From: an uncultured Collinsella sp.
GTDB taxonomy: Bacteria; Actinomycetota; Coriobacteriia; Coriobacteriales; Coriobacteriaceae
Direction: 5' to 3'
DNA length: 33,054 nucleotides
NCBI GenBank assembly: GCA_958452935.1
Contig: CAUDVX010000017.1
Span: forward strand, 1-33,054
Below the pieces are notes generated by a model that saw nothing but the letters and a program-made list of their open reading frames with translations, had not been told where the DNA came from and made no database searches. Numbering within the stretch: the stretch's first letter is position 1; every line of letters starts with the position of its first letter. The position numbers and the translations under genes were made by a program. Positions 6,986-14,670 of this stretch are shown one piece after another.

Positions 6986-7683
6986 ATGCCACCCCGGTTT
7001 ATATGCGCATACGACGTCGAATTGAAGAGTGCATCGAGCGCGGTATATATCCCACGGGTTCCATGATTCCGTCCGAAAATGAACTTGCCGAGGAGTTTGG
7101 CACAACACGCCTGACTATCCGGAGTGCTGTGGACGAGTTAGTTCGGCGCGGGCAGATTCGCCGCGTCCGCGGAAAGGGCGCGTTTGTGGCACAGAAAGTG
7201 CCTGTTGCCTACGAGCGAACAGGAGGCTTTCGCGAGTCGGTTCGTGCTTCGGGCGGCGAGCCGTCCGTCCGCATCCTCGCGCGTTCCAAGCGTTATGCGG
7301 GTCCATATTATGCCAACCTGTTTGGCATTGCCGAGGACGACCTGCTCTATTCCATTCGACGTTTGAACTGCATTAACGGCGATCCCGTATCGATTGAGAT
7401 GGCGCTGATTCCCTGCCTGCTGTTCCCAACAATCGAAGAGATCGACGTGTCGGTTTTCAGTTTGTACGAGACCTATGAGATGCTGGGCCGAAAGCCGGTC
7501 ATGGCGCAGGAGAAGCTCGATATCGAGGCGGTGGGTGCACGCGACGCGGGCTTGCTTGGCTTGGAACAAGGGGATCTTGTTCTGCTTTTGGAATGCGTGA
7601 GCTATGACGCGAGCGGTCAGGCTATCGAGTACGTAAAGTCCTTCAATCGTGGCGATGCGGGTGGCTACACCTATACGTACTAG
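6970..7683 (+). CDS. GntR/HutC-family regulator with UTRA domain (second of a pair)
   Basis: The 237-residue protein begins MAETVDATPVYMRIRRRIEE. Its winged helix includes MIPSENELAEEFGTTRLTIR (about 35-54) and the wing RRVRGKGAFV. The UTRA domain covers roughly residues 80-235 (LLYSIRRLNCINGDPVSIEM). It overlaps the previous gene by 16 bp in a different frame, with only a weak AGGTGA site, so translation probably depends on coupling. The two regulators differ clearly and are not a recent duplication. A pair of UTRA regulators ahead of one small catabolic operon suggests either two effectors or a heteromeric regulator; neither can be proven here. Confidence 0.92.
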   Translation: MAETVDATPVYMRIRRRIEECIERGIYPTGSMIPSENELAEEFGTTRLTIRSAVDELVRRGQIRRVRGKGAFVAQKVPVAYERTGGFRESVRASGGEPSVRILARSKRYAGPYYANLFGIAEDDLLYSIRRLNCINGDPVSIEMALIPCLLFPTIEEIDVSVFSLYETYEMLGRKPVMAQEKLDIEAVGARDAGLLGLEQGDLVLLLECVSYDASGQAIEYVKSFNRGDAGGYTYTY

Positions 7684-7730
7684 CTGGGGCTTTGCATCAC
7701 GCGCGGTAACAGCCGGTCTGTTTGGGCAAT

Positions 7731-7759
7731 TTGACCGACTGTATATACAACCATACATG
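7731..7759 (+). promoter_or_regulatory. Promoter with GntR-type operator in its spacer
   Basis: TTGACC at 7731-7736 is a good -35 box. The region about 17 bp downstream (CATACATG, 7752-7759) is an imperfect -10. Between them TGTATATACA at 7740-7749 is a perfect 10-bp palindrome with the GTATATAC form common among GntR-family operators. It fits negative control of the SIS operon by the regulator pair. There is a 118-nt leader before the first SIS gene. Confidence 0.5.
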
Positions 7760-7840
7760 GCTCAAAATCGACCGTTCGCCGAAGGAGATAAATTAATCGA
7801 CAAAGAGGTATCAAAAAGCCGTAACCTGTAACTGTGATTG

Positions 7841-7851
7841 GTATCAAATAC
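7841..7851. promoter_or_regulatory. Possible second GntR-type site
   Basis: GTATCAAATAC is a GTAT-CAA-ATAC palindrome. The same GGTATCAAA half occurs at about 7808, roughly 33 bp upstream. The half sites match the GTAT/ATAC halves of the operator at 7740-7749, so the second regulator may bind here. The evidence is pattern only. Confidence 0.3.
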
Positions 7852-7876
7852 TAATGATTTGTTACGAGGTGAGACG

Positions 7877-8992
7877 ATGAAGATGCTCGATTACGTTCAG
7901 CTTGCCCATGTGCGTATGGGGGAGAACCTCGAGCGTTCGTCTGAGCTGGTAGCGCAGCTCGTTGATATTTTCCAGTCCGGTTCTTTTAACGCGCTGCGCA
8001 TCGTTGCTTCGGGTTCGTCCCGTCATGCCGCCGATTGCGCTCGCGATTACCTGCAGGATGCGCTGCAGATGCAGGTGTCCGTTGTGACGCCCGAGGCCTT
8101 CGTCGATTTCGAGCACTCCTATCCGCAGCATGCGCTCAACATTGCCGTCTCGCAGAGTGGCTATTCGACCAATACGATTGCGGCGCTCGATTACATGCGC
8201 GCGCACGATATGCCTGCAGTTGCGCTCACGGCAAACGTCGAAGCGCCTATTAAGGAACACGCTGATATCGTTCTCGACTACGGCGTGGGCGTCGAGTCGG
8301 TGGACTTTGTGACTCTGGGCGTCGAGGTTCTCGTTGAGTACCTGGTGCTCTTTGGTATTTACGGCGGTCAAGCGCGCGGAACGATTGACGCCGAGGGCGT
8401 TGCCCAGCGTCTTGACGACCTGCGCGAGGCTATCCAGGGCAATGCCGTGATGTGCAAGACCGCCGAGGCATATGTCCAAGACCACATGCTCGAGCTTTCT
8501 GAGCGCATGCCCGCCATGGTCGTCGGCAACGGCCCCAACTATGGCGTTGCCGAAGAGGCGGCCCTCAAGCTGAACGAGACCATCAAGATTTCTGCCATGC
8601 ATCACGAGGGCGAGGAGTTCGTTCACGGTCCCGAGATGCAGATAACCCCAGGCTACCTGGTGTTTATCGTCGACGATCCACAAGGGTCGGAGCGTCTTGC
8701 GAATATCGCCGATGCGCTATCGAACGTTACGACAAAAACGGTGCTGCTCACGGCCCATCCCAGGGGTAGGGCTCACGAGGTTGCAGTGCCTCAGGTGGCT
8801 CCGCTGCTCAGCGCAATTCCCAATCTTGTGTTCTTCCAGACGATTGCGGCAATGATCACCGAGCGTCTGAAGTCATGGGACGTGCACCCGTATCTCGATG
8901 CCGTCTCCAAGCAAATGGAGGTCAAGGCAGAGGGCTACGAAGAGTCAGTCAATGCGCTTAAAGCCAAAGCGGCTGAGTGTTACGGAATGTAA
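7877..8992 (+). CDS. Double-SIS-domain sugar-phosphate isomerase/deglycase
   Basis: The 371-residue protein has two SIS domains. The first contains ASGSSRHAADCARDYL (44-59) and SQSGYSTNT (92-100), the phosphosugar-binding serine loop. The second contains VVGNGPNYGVAEEAALKLNE and HHEGEEFVHGPEMQI, which match the isomerase half of GlmS/AgaS/FrlB-type enzymes (Glu and His near the active site). A glutamine amidotransferase domain is absent, so this is not GlmS itself. The likely reaction is ring-opening isomerisation or deglycation of an amino-sugar or glycated-amine 6-phosphate. The start at 7877 is chosen for GAGGTGAG upstream; an in-frame TTG at 7838 is less likely. A second SIS gene and an FrlC-like gene follow. 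Confidence 0.85.
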   Translation: MKMLDYVQLAHVRMGENLERSSELVAQLVDIFQSGSFNALRIVASGSSRHAADCARDYLQDALQMQVSVVTPEAFVDFEHSYPQHALNIAVSQSGYSTNTIAALDYMRAHDMPAVALTANVEAPIKEHADIVLDYGVGVESVDFVTLGVEVLVEYLVLFGIYGGQARGTIDAEGVAQRLDDLREAIQGNAVMCKTAEAYVQDHMLELSERMPAMVVGNGPNYGVAEEAALKLNETIKISAMHHEGEEFVHGPEMQITPGYLVFIVDDPQGSERLANIADALSNVTTKTVLLTAHPRGRAHEVAVPQVAPLLSAIPNLVFFQTIAAMITERLKSWDVHPYLDAVSKQMEVKAEGYEESVNALKAKAAECYGM

Positions 8993-9052
8993 GCGGGCTT
9001 TGATGCCCGTTGGCATGGGGGATGTGGAGACAACCCCAGAAAGGAGAGACAA

Positions 9053-10114
9053 ATGAAGGAAACCGAGAAGATCGAGATCATGCATTTCGACCAGGAGGGC
9101 TACCTCGAGGACGGCAAGGCGCTCTACGAGACCGGCAAGAAGATGACCGCGCTCGCCGACAAGGTCGCCGACGAGGGATACGACGCCGTGTTCCTGATGG
9201 GCGTCGGCGGCACCTGGGACGAGCTCATGCAGCTCGAGTACCTCATGAACAAGTTCGGCGACCGCGACCTCGAGGTCTACCTGATCCACGCCGCCGAGTG
9301 GAACGTCTCCGGCCACAAGCGCATGACCGAGAAGTCCGTCGTGCTCACCGCCTCCGAGTCCGGCACCACCCCCGAGGTCCTCGAGGCCGTCAAGAAGATG
9401 AAGGAAAAGGGCATCCGTGTCTACGCCATGACCAAGCCCGAGGGTCTCATCGGCCGGGCTGTGGGTGCTGAGAACTGCGTCGCCATGGCCTCCGACCACG
9501 GTTCGGGCGGCTGCGAGAAGGGCTACTACCTCGCCGACTGCTTCGGCCTGCGCCTGCTCAACCGCCGCGGCTGCTTCCCCAAGTTCGATCTGTTTATCGA
9601 GCAGACCAAGGACATCTGGAAGGACATGCTCGACATCCGCAAGCGCTTCGAGCCGTGCGCCGAGGAGCTCGCCAAGAAGTACGCCCTGGCCCCCTACACC
9701 ATGTTCATCGGCTCCGGCGCCCTGTGGGGCGAGACGATCCTGTTCTCGATGTGCATCCTGGAGGAGATGCAGTGGAAGCGCACCCGCTACATCACCTCGG
9801 CCGACTTCTTCCACGGCACGCTCGAGCTCGTGGAGCCGGGCGTTCCCGTGTTCCTGTTCATGGGCGAGGACGAGAACCGCAAGCTCGACGAGCGCGTCCG
9901 CGCGTTCCTGACCCGCGGCGTGACCGGCGACACCGACATCAACATCATCGACACCGCCGAGTTCGCGATCCCCGGCCTTGACGACGAGTTCCGCGTCATC
10001 GTCTCCCCGTGGATCCTTTCCTCGCTGATCACCGATCGCCTTGCCGCTTACTACGAGACAGTCACCAAGCACAACCTCAACTACCGTCGCTACTATCACC
10101 AGTTCGACTACTAA
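9053..10114 (+). CDS. FrlB-like SIS-domain deglycase
   Basis: The 353-residue protein has two SIS domains at about 45-165 and 215-330, with SESGTTPEVLEAV (101-113) as the phosphosugar loop. The stretch DFFHGTLELVEPGVPVFLF (251-269) and the C-terminal NLNYRRYYHQFDY closely resemble fructoselysine-6-phosphate deglycase FrlB (which, as I recall, has FRHGPLEIVEPGVP and a similar RRYY ending). FrlB-type enzymes convert fructoselysine 6-phosphate to glucose 6-phosphate and lysine; related GfrE/GfrF and FraB act on other Amadori compounds. The exact substrate is unknown. An AAAGGAG site precedes the ATG. Third positions are almost all G or C, far more so than in the first SIS gene, which points to high expression. 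Confidence 0.85.
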   Translation: MKETEKIEIMHFDQEGYLEDGKALYETGKKMTALADKVADEGYDAVFLMGVGGTWDELMQLEYLMNKFGDRDLEVYLIHAAEWNVSGHKRMTEKSVVLTASESGTTPEVLEAVKKMKEKGIRVYAMTKPEGLIGRAVGAENCVAMASDHGSGGCEKGYYLADCFGLRLLNRRGCFPKFDLFIEQTKDIWKDMLDIRKRFEPCAEELAKKYALAPYTMFIGSGALWGETILFSMCILEEMQWKRTRYITSADFFHGTLELVEPGVPVFLFMGEDENRKLDERVRAFLTRGVTGDTDINIIDTAEFAIPGLDDEFRVIVSPWILSSLITDRLAAYYETVTKHNLNYRRYYHQFDY

Positions 10115-10138
10115 GAGCAAATTACGTTTGTGTAATTG

Positions 10139-10165
10139 GGTCCCGCTCCTATATGGAACGGGACC
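10139..10165 (+). other. Hairpin between the FrlB-like and FrlC-like genes
   Basis: GGTCCCGCTCC and GGAACGGGACC pair over 10 of 11 positions around a TATAT loop. The T tract is poor. It may lower expression of the downstream gene relative to the FrlB-like gene, or protect the upstream mRNA. Confidence 0.5.
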
Positions 10166-10187
10166 TCGTTTGGGTTGGAGAGTAATT

Positions 10188-11024
10188 ATGAGCTACCCCC
10201 TGCTTGCTGTTATGAATATCAGCCATCGTTATTTTGACCTGGAGGAATTCTTTTCTTCGGCGGCGGCATCGGGCTACACGTGCTGCGAGCTTTGGACGGG
10301 TGCGATGCATCTGTATGTCGATTGCCATGGCTTTGATTCGCTCGAGCAGGCGAGGGAACTTTCGCAGCGATATGGGGTTCGGATTGTCGGCATTTGCCCC
10401 GAGCAGAACAATCCCAAGCCGTGGAATATCGCGGCGCGCGGGGAGGAGTCGCGTGCCCGTACGCTCGCGTACTTTAAGAACGTCGTCGACATTGCGGTGG
10501 AGCTTGGGGCCGAGCAGGTCATGGTCTCGAGCGGCTGGGCGTTTTTGAATGAGCCGATCGAGGACGCGTGGGCGCGTAGCGCCTCGATGCTGCGGTCGAT
10601 TGCCGAGTATGCGGGCGAACGCGGCGTGCGGCTGGTGCTTGAGGCCCTGCAGCCGGTTGAGTCGATGATCGTGAATTCGGCGGCCGATACGAAGCGCATG
10701 ATTGACGCGGTTGACCATCCGGCGCTCAAGGCGTGCCTTGATATGGGTGCCATGGCAGTGGCGGGGGATACCATCGACGATTACTTCGATACGCTCGGCG
10801 ATGATGTTGCCCACGTGCACTTTGTCGATGTTGCGGCAGATGGCACCACACATCTTGCCTGGGGCGACGGCGACCGCGATATGCGTGCCGACCTGGATAG
10901 GCTGGTGGCGCGTGGATATCGTGGAGTGGTTTCGGCTGAGACCTACGACGAGCAGTACTTTGCCAATCCGGCGGCAGCCGATGCCCAGGTCATGGCGGTG
11001 TATCGACGCGCGATTGGCGCCTAG
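10188..11024 (+). CDS. FrlC-like sugar isomerase/epimerase, TIM-barrel (AP endonuclease 2 family)
   Basis: The 278-residue protein belongs to the xylose-isomerase-like TIM-barrel superfamily. It begins MSYPLLAVMNISHRYFD. Metal-ligand strands are recognisable: VLEALQPVES (Glu), LKACLDMGAMAV (Asp), HVHFVDVAADG (His and Asp) and a late VVSAETYD (Glu). The layout and the LEALQPVESMIVNSAAD segment resemble FrlC, which epimerises psicoselysine to fructoselysine. The other option is a general sugar 3-epimerase. The ATG at 10188 is preceded by GGAGAG; longer in-frame starts would run through the hairpin at 10139-10165. It completes an operon with the two SIS genes. No kinase or transporter gene follows. 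Confidence 0.8.
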   Translation: MSYPLLAVMNISHRYFDLEEFFSSAAASGYTCCELWTGAMHLYVDCHGFDSLEQARELSQRYGVRIVGICPEQNNPKPWNIAARGEESRARTLAYFKNVVDIAVELGAEQVMVSSGWAFLNEPIEDAWARSASMLRSIAEYAGERGVRLVLEALQPVESMIVNSAADTKRMIDAVDHPALKACLDMGAMAVAGDTIDDYFDTLGDDVAHVHFVDVAADGTTHLAWGDGDRDMRADLDRLVARGYRGVVSAETYDEQYFANPAAADAQVMAVYRRAIGA

Positions 11025-11032
11025 GGCGAAGC

Positions 11033-11275
11033 GGGACGTCGTTCGGGGTCTCAGCCGTGGTTGGAAGCGGGACGCGCTTTCCGGTTGAGGCCTCTGGCGG
11101 AAAATGCGCCCCGGTTTTCGGCTGAATACTGGGACGCGCTTTCCCGATGGGGTGGGTCTCGGAAAGCGTGTCCCGTTCTGAGCGCCTATTCTGGGATGCC
11201 GTTTCCCGTTGAGGCTTCAAGCGGAAACTACGTCCCGGAATGGCCGCTCGAAATGGGATGCACTTTCCGTATGTT
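11033..11275. repeat. Tandem array of hairpin repeats with 62-bp period
   Basis: The motif GGGA(C/T)GC...TTTCC begins at 11069, 11131, 11193 and 11255, exactly 62 bp apart; a looser copy of GGGACG begins at 11033. In the first three full units it is followed about 15-20 nt later by its own reverse complement. The best case is GGGACGCGCTTTCC with GGAAAGCGTGTCCC in unit 2, fully paired with one G.U. The fourth unit is cut off after the first arm. Units are diverged in the loops but keep the stem, so structure rather than sequence seems conserved. This explains most of the 387-bp gap between the FrlC-like gene and hisZG; the rest, 11276-11347, shows nothing clear. Confidence 0.8.
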
Positions 11276-11347
11276 TCTAAATGAATACGGCGTGAGCGGT
11301 TGCGACGGATTCTCCCCGCAAGCACTCTAGTATGCTAAAGTACCCAG

Positions 11348-11373
11348 AAGACCGGCGGAGCTATGCCGGTCTT
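11348..11373 (+). promoter_or_regulatory. Leader hairpin upstream of hisZG
   Basis: AAGACCGGC and GCCGGTCTT pair over 9 bp around an 8-nt loop, followed by TCGTTCT. It could be a weak terminator for upstream transcription or an attenuator of the his operon. No histidine-rich leader peptide and no T-box motif are visible. Confidence 0.4.
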
Positions 11374-11411
11374 TCGTTCTATATGAAACACAGCATGAGG
11401 AGGCTCACCAG

Positions 11412-13127
11412 ATGACAGCCACACCGTGGGGATTCCGGGACATATTGCCCGAGGAGGCTCAGGCGCGCGAGGAGATTGCGCTGACGGTGAAGGGCTGTTT
11501 CAGGGAGCATCATTACCTGCCGATCGAGACGCCGCTACTCGAGGACAAGGGTTCGCTCGAGGAAGGCGGCCGCATTGCGGACACGCCGTTTAAGCTCTTT
11601 GATGATGATGGTCGCCTGCTGGTGGTCCGTCCCGACAACACGCTGTCGATCGTGCGCTTGGTTTCGACCCGCATGCGCGCGTCCGATCTGCCGCTGCGCC
11701 TTCGCTATGAGGCGCCGGTGGTCCGTGAGTGCCAGCGCAACGCCGGCGGCTCGCGCCAGTTTACACAGTTGGGCTTTGAGCTTATTGGTGCGGGCGATAC
11801 CGCGGGCGATGTCGAGATCGTCTCACTCGTGGCCGAGGCCGTGCGCAAGCTGGCGCTGCCCGATGCGCGCATTATCGCAGGTAGCGTGCGCCCGTTTAAG
11901 GAGCTGCTTGTGGCGTGCGAAGATCGCGAGCTGGCTGCCGAGGCGCTGCGCTGCGTGCATGCCAACGACTTTGTGGGCCTCGATGCCCGCGTGGCGGCAA
12001 GCGCCGAGCCCGATGCCGTCAAGGCCGCCATTGGCGAGCTACCGCGTTTGCACGGCGGCGCCGAGGTACTCGACCGCGTCGATGCGCTTCTGGCGGCGGC
12101 GGGCATTGTCGCGCCGCTCACGCGCGAGCTGCGTGCCCTGGTCGAGGGCCTGGCTCCCGAGGACGCCCAGGTGCTGTCGTTCGACTTCTCCATCATGAAC
12201 TCTTTCGATTACTACACGGGCCTGGTCTTTAAGGCCTATGCCGGCGGCCTGCCCGATCCGGTAGGTTCGGGCGGACGCTACGACTCCATCTTTACCGGTG
12301 CATTTGGCGACGGCATCGAGGTGCCGGCCGCGGGCTTTGCCTTTTCGCTCGAGCGCCTGGAGGCTGCGCGCACCTCGGCCGAGGACGCTGCTTCCGATGG
12401 CGATCACGCCGCGGGCCGTGGTGCCGAGGGTCCGCTGCGCATTGCCGTGCCCAAGGGCTCGCTTAAGGCCGACACGCTTGACGTGCTCGAGGCAGCGGGC
12501 TTAGACGTCTCTGAGCTGCGCGATCCCGGCCGTCACCTGATCGTGCGCGGTCGCGACACGCGTGCCGGCGAGGGCACGGTCGGCGATATCGAGTTTGTCA
12601 TTGTGCGCCCCAGCGACGCGCCCGCCTTTGTGGGCTGCGGCGGCGCCGACTGCGGCATCTGCGGCTGGGACTCGCTTATCGAGGCCGACCTCAACCTGCT
12701 GCAGCTGGTCGATCTGGGCTACGGCCTGTGCACGTTCATCGAGGCGGAGCCCGCGTGGCGCGCCGGCCAGGCCGAGCGCAACTATGCCCGCCGCGGGTCG
12801 CTTCGCGTAGCCACCAAGTACCCGCGCATCGCGAGCGCCTGGTATGCCGAGCGCGGCGTGAACGCCGATATCGTCTCCCTGCACGGTAACATCGAGCTGG
12901 GACCCATCGTCGGCATGACCGATCGCATCGTGGACATTACCGCGACGGGCGCCACGCTGCGCGACAACGACTTGGTCATCACCGGCCGCATTATGGACTG
13001 CACGGCGCGCTTCTTCGTCAACCCGGGTGCCGCGCGCCTGGATCCGCGCGTTCGCAACTTGGCCGATCGTCTGGCTGCTGCCGTGAAGGACAAGCATTTT
13101 GAGCCCGTCGCGGGCTCGGCACAATAG
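11412..13127 (+). CDS. hisZG: Fused HisZ-HisG: ATP phosphoribosyltransferase regulatory and catalytic subunits
   Basis: The protein catalyses or controls the first step of histidine synthesis, ATP + PRPP to phosphoribosyl-ATP. Residues 1 to about 318 are a HisRS-like HisZ: TPWGFRDILPEEA (4-16), VRPDNTLSIVRLVSTRM, a class II core SFDYYTGLVFKAYAGG and GSGGRYDSIF. There is no anticodon-binding domain. A charged Ala/Asp/Gly linker (about 319-341) follows. Residues 342-571 are a short-form HisG: LRIAVPKGSLKADTLDVLEA, GADCGICGWDSLIE, RVATKYPRIASAWYAERG and the PRPP-loop region VDITATGATLRDNDL. Short HisG normally needs a separate HisZ; here the two are one 571-residue chain with no stop or frame change between them. 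GAGGAGG precedes the ATG. It is the first gene of the his operon. Confidence 0.95.
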   Translation: MTATPWGFRDILPEEAQAREEIALTVKGCFREHHYLPIETPLLEDKGSLEEGGRIADTPFKLFDDDGRLLVVRPDNTLSIVRLVSTRMRASDLPLRLRYEAPVVRECQRNAGGSRQFTQLGFELIGAGDTAGDVEIVSLVAEAVRKLALPDARIIAGSVRPFKELLVACEDRELAAEALRCVHANDFVGLDARVAASAEPDAVKAAIGELPRLHGGAEVLDRVDALLAAAGIVAPLTRELRALVEGLAPEDAQVLSFDFSIMNSFDYYTGLVFKAYAGGLPDPVGSGGRYDSIFTGAFGDGIEVPAAGFAFSLERLEAARTSAEDAASDGDHAAGRGAEGPLRIAVPKGSLKADTLDVLEAAGLDVSELRDPGRHLIVRGRDTRAGEGTVGDIEFVIVRPSDAPAFVGCGGADCGICGWDSLIEADLNLLQLVDLGYGLCTFIEAEPAWRAGQAERNYARRGSLRVATKYPRIASAWYAERGVNADIVSLHGNIELGPIVGMTDRIVDITATGATLRDNDLVITGRIMDCTARFFVNPGAARLDPRVRNLADRLAAAVKDKHFEPVAGSAQ

Positions 13128-13232
13128 CGCGAGCGCGCACGGGCGCCCCCATATCCGGGCTGCGGGCCGATTGGCGCCGCCGCCTGGCCTCTCGTTTTTC
13201 AAACGCAACCTCAACCGATAGGGGATACCGAT

Positions 13233-14669
13233 ATGAAGACCATCAAGCTTGCTCCCGGTGAGCGCCTCGTTACCAACCAGCTCAACCGCAAGGGCGTGCT
13301 GCCGCAGAACATCGTCGACGCCGCCCGCGATATCGTGGCCAACGTGCGCGCTAACGGCGATGCCGCGGTGCGCGAGTATTGCCGGCGCTTTGACGACGTT
13401 GAGCTGCAGAGCTTCCGTCTGCCGCAAGAGCAAATCGATGCCGCGCTCGAAGGCCTCGACCCGGCCTTTGTCGCCGCGCTCGAGAAGGCCGCACGCCAGA
13501 TCCGCGAGTTCCACCAGCGCGAGGTCGAGCAGAGCTGGTTTACCACGCGCGCGGACGGCACGATGCTCGGCGTTAAGGTGACCCCGCTCGCGGCGGCCGG
13601 CATCTACGTGCCGGGCGGTCGTGCGCAGTACCCTTCCACCGTGCTTATGAATGCCATCCCCGCCAAGGTGGCCGGCGTCAAGCGCGTGGTTATGGTGACC
13701 CCGCCGCAAAAAGACGGCCTGATCAGCCCGTATACGCTCGCGGCTGCCAAGCTCGGCGGCGTGGACGAGATCTATATGGTGGGCGGCGCTCAGGCCGTGG
13801 CCGCGCTGGCGTACGGCACCGAGACCATTCCGCGCGTCGACAAGATCACCGGTCCGGGCAACGCCTTTGTTGCCGCCGCCAAGCGGATTGTCTCGGGCGA
13901 TGTGGGAATCGATATGGTTGCCGGTCCCTCCGAGGTCTGCGTGCTGGCCGACGCCACGGCCAAGCCCATGGTGGTCGCGGCCGACCTGATGGCCCAGGCC
14001 GAGCATGATCCGCTGGCAGCCTGCTATCTGGTGACCTGCGACGAGCAGTTTGCGCGCGAGGTCGAGGCGGGTATCGACATCCTGGTGGCGCAGTCACCGC
14101 GTGCCGAGATTACGTGTGCTTCGCTCGGCAATGAGGGCACCATCGTGGTCGCCGCCGATATGGCTGCCGCCGTCGAGGCCGTGAACACCGTGGCGCCCGA
14201 GCACCTGGAACTGCACTGCAAGGACGCGATGGGCCTGCTCGGTGGTATCCGCAACGCCGGCGCCATCTTTGTGGGCGCCTGGAGCTCCGAGCCGCTCGGC
14301 GATTATGTTGCCGGCCCCAACCACACGCTGCCGACCGGCGGCACGGCCATGTTCTCCAACCCGCTTTCGGTCGAAGAGTTCGTTAAGCGCTCGAGCGTCA
14401 TTTGCTATACGCCCGAGGGCCTGCTCTCCGACGCTCCCGCCACACAGCGCCTGGCCGAGGCCGAGGGCCTGTGGGCACACGCGCTTTCTGCCGCACTGCG
14501 CCGTCGCGTGTTGGAGCAGGGCGAGGATGCCGTGAGCGCCGAGTTGCTCGCCGCGGCCGACCTGACCAAGGTTGCCTGGCCGGGCGACGCCGTAGCGACG
14601 GTTGCCGAGGGCGTTGACCTGGCGGCTGTGAGCGCGGATGGCGTTGGCCCGACCGGCAAGGAGGCCTAA
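13233..14669 (+). CDS. hisD: Histidinol dehydrogenase
   Basis: This zinc enzyme oxidises histidinol to histidine in two NAD-dependent steps, the last reactions of the pathway. The 478-residue length is somewhat longer than usual (about 430) because of a C-terminal tail. Signatures are GGRAQYPSTVLMNAIPA (128-144), ITGPGNAFVAAAKR (205-218), GPSEVCVLAD (231-240), the zinc ligand His258 in AQAEHDPL, and the catalytic pair Glu323-His324 in APEHLEL. The tail beyond about residue 430 is rich in Ala and Asp. The gap to hisZG is 105 bp with no evident promoter. AGGGGATA precedes the ATG. Confidence 0.97.
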   Translation: MKTIKLAPGERLVTNQLNRKGVLPQNIVDAARDIVANVRANGDAAVREYCRRFDDVELQSFRLPQEQIDAALEGLDPAFVAALEKAARQIREFHQREVEQSWFTTRADGTMLGVKVTPLAAAGIYVPGGRAQYPSTVLMNAIPAKVAGVKRVVMVTPPQKDGLISPYTLAAAKLGGVDEIYMVGGAQAVAALAYGTETIPRVDKITGPGNAFVAAAKRIVSGDVGIDMVAGPSEVCVLADATAKPMVVAADLMAQAEHDPLAACYLVTCDEQFAREVEAGIDILVAQSPRAEITCASLGNEGTIVVAADMAAAVEAVNTVAPEHLELHCKDAMGLLGGIRNAGAIFVGAWSSEPLGDYVAGPNHTLPTGGTAMFSNPLSVEEFVKRSSVICYTPEGLLSDAPATQRLAEAEGLWAHALSAALRRRVLEQGEDAVSAELLAAADLTKVAWPGDAVATVAEGVDLAAVSADGVGPTGKEA

Positions 14670-14670
14670 T

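Noticed and set aside
7757..7831. A 24-codon open frame before the first SIS gene
   Set aside because: Its ATG falls in the candidate -10 region and has no ribosome binding site; an AAGGAG at about 7781 lies inside it with no start codon at proper distance.
11069..11275. CRISPR-like regular spacing
   Set aside because: The 62-bp units are diverged, include the hairpin in both arms and lack unique spacers between identical repeats; no cas gene is near.
11274..11411. T-box or histidine leader peptide upstream of hisZG
   Set aside because: No T-box consensus and no run of His codons is visible; only a simple hairpin is present.
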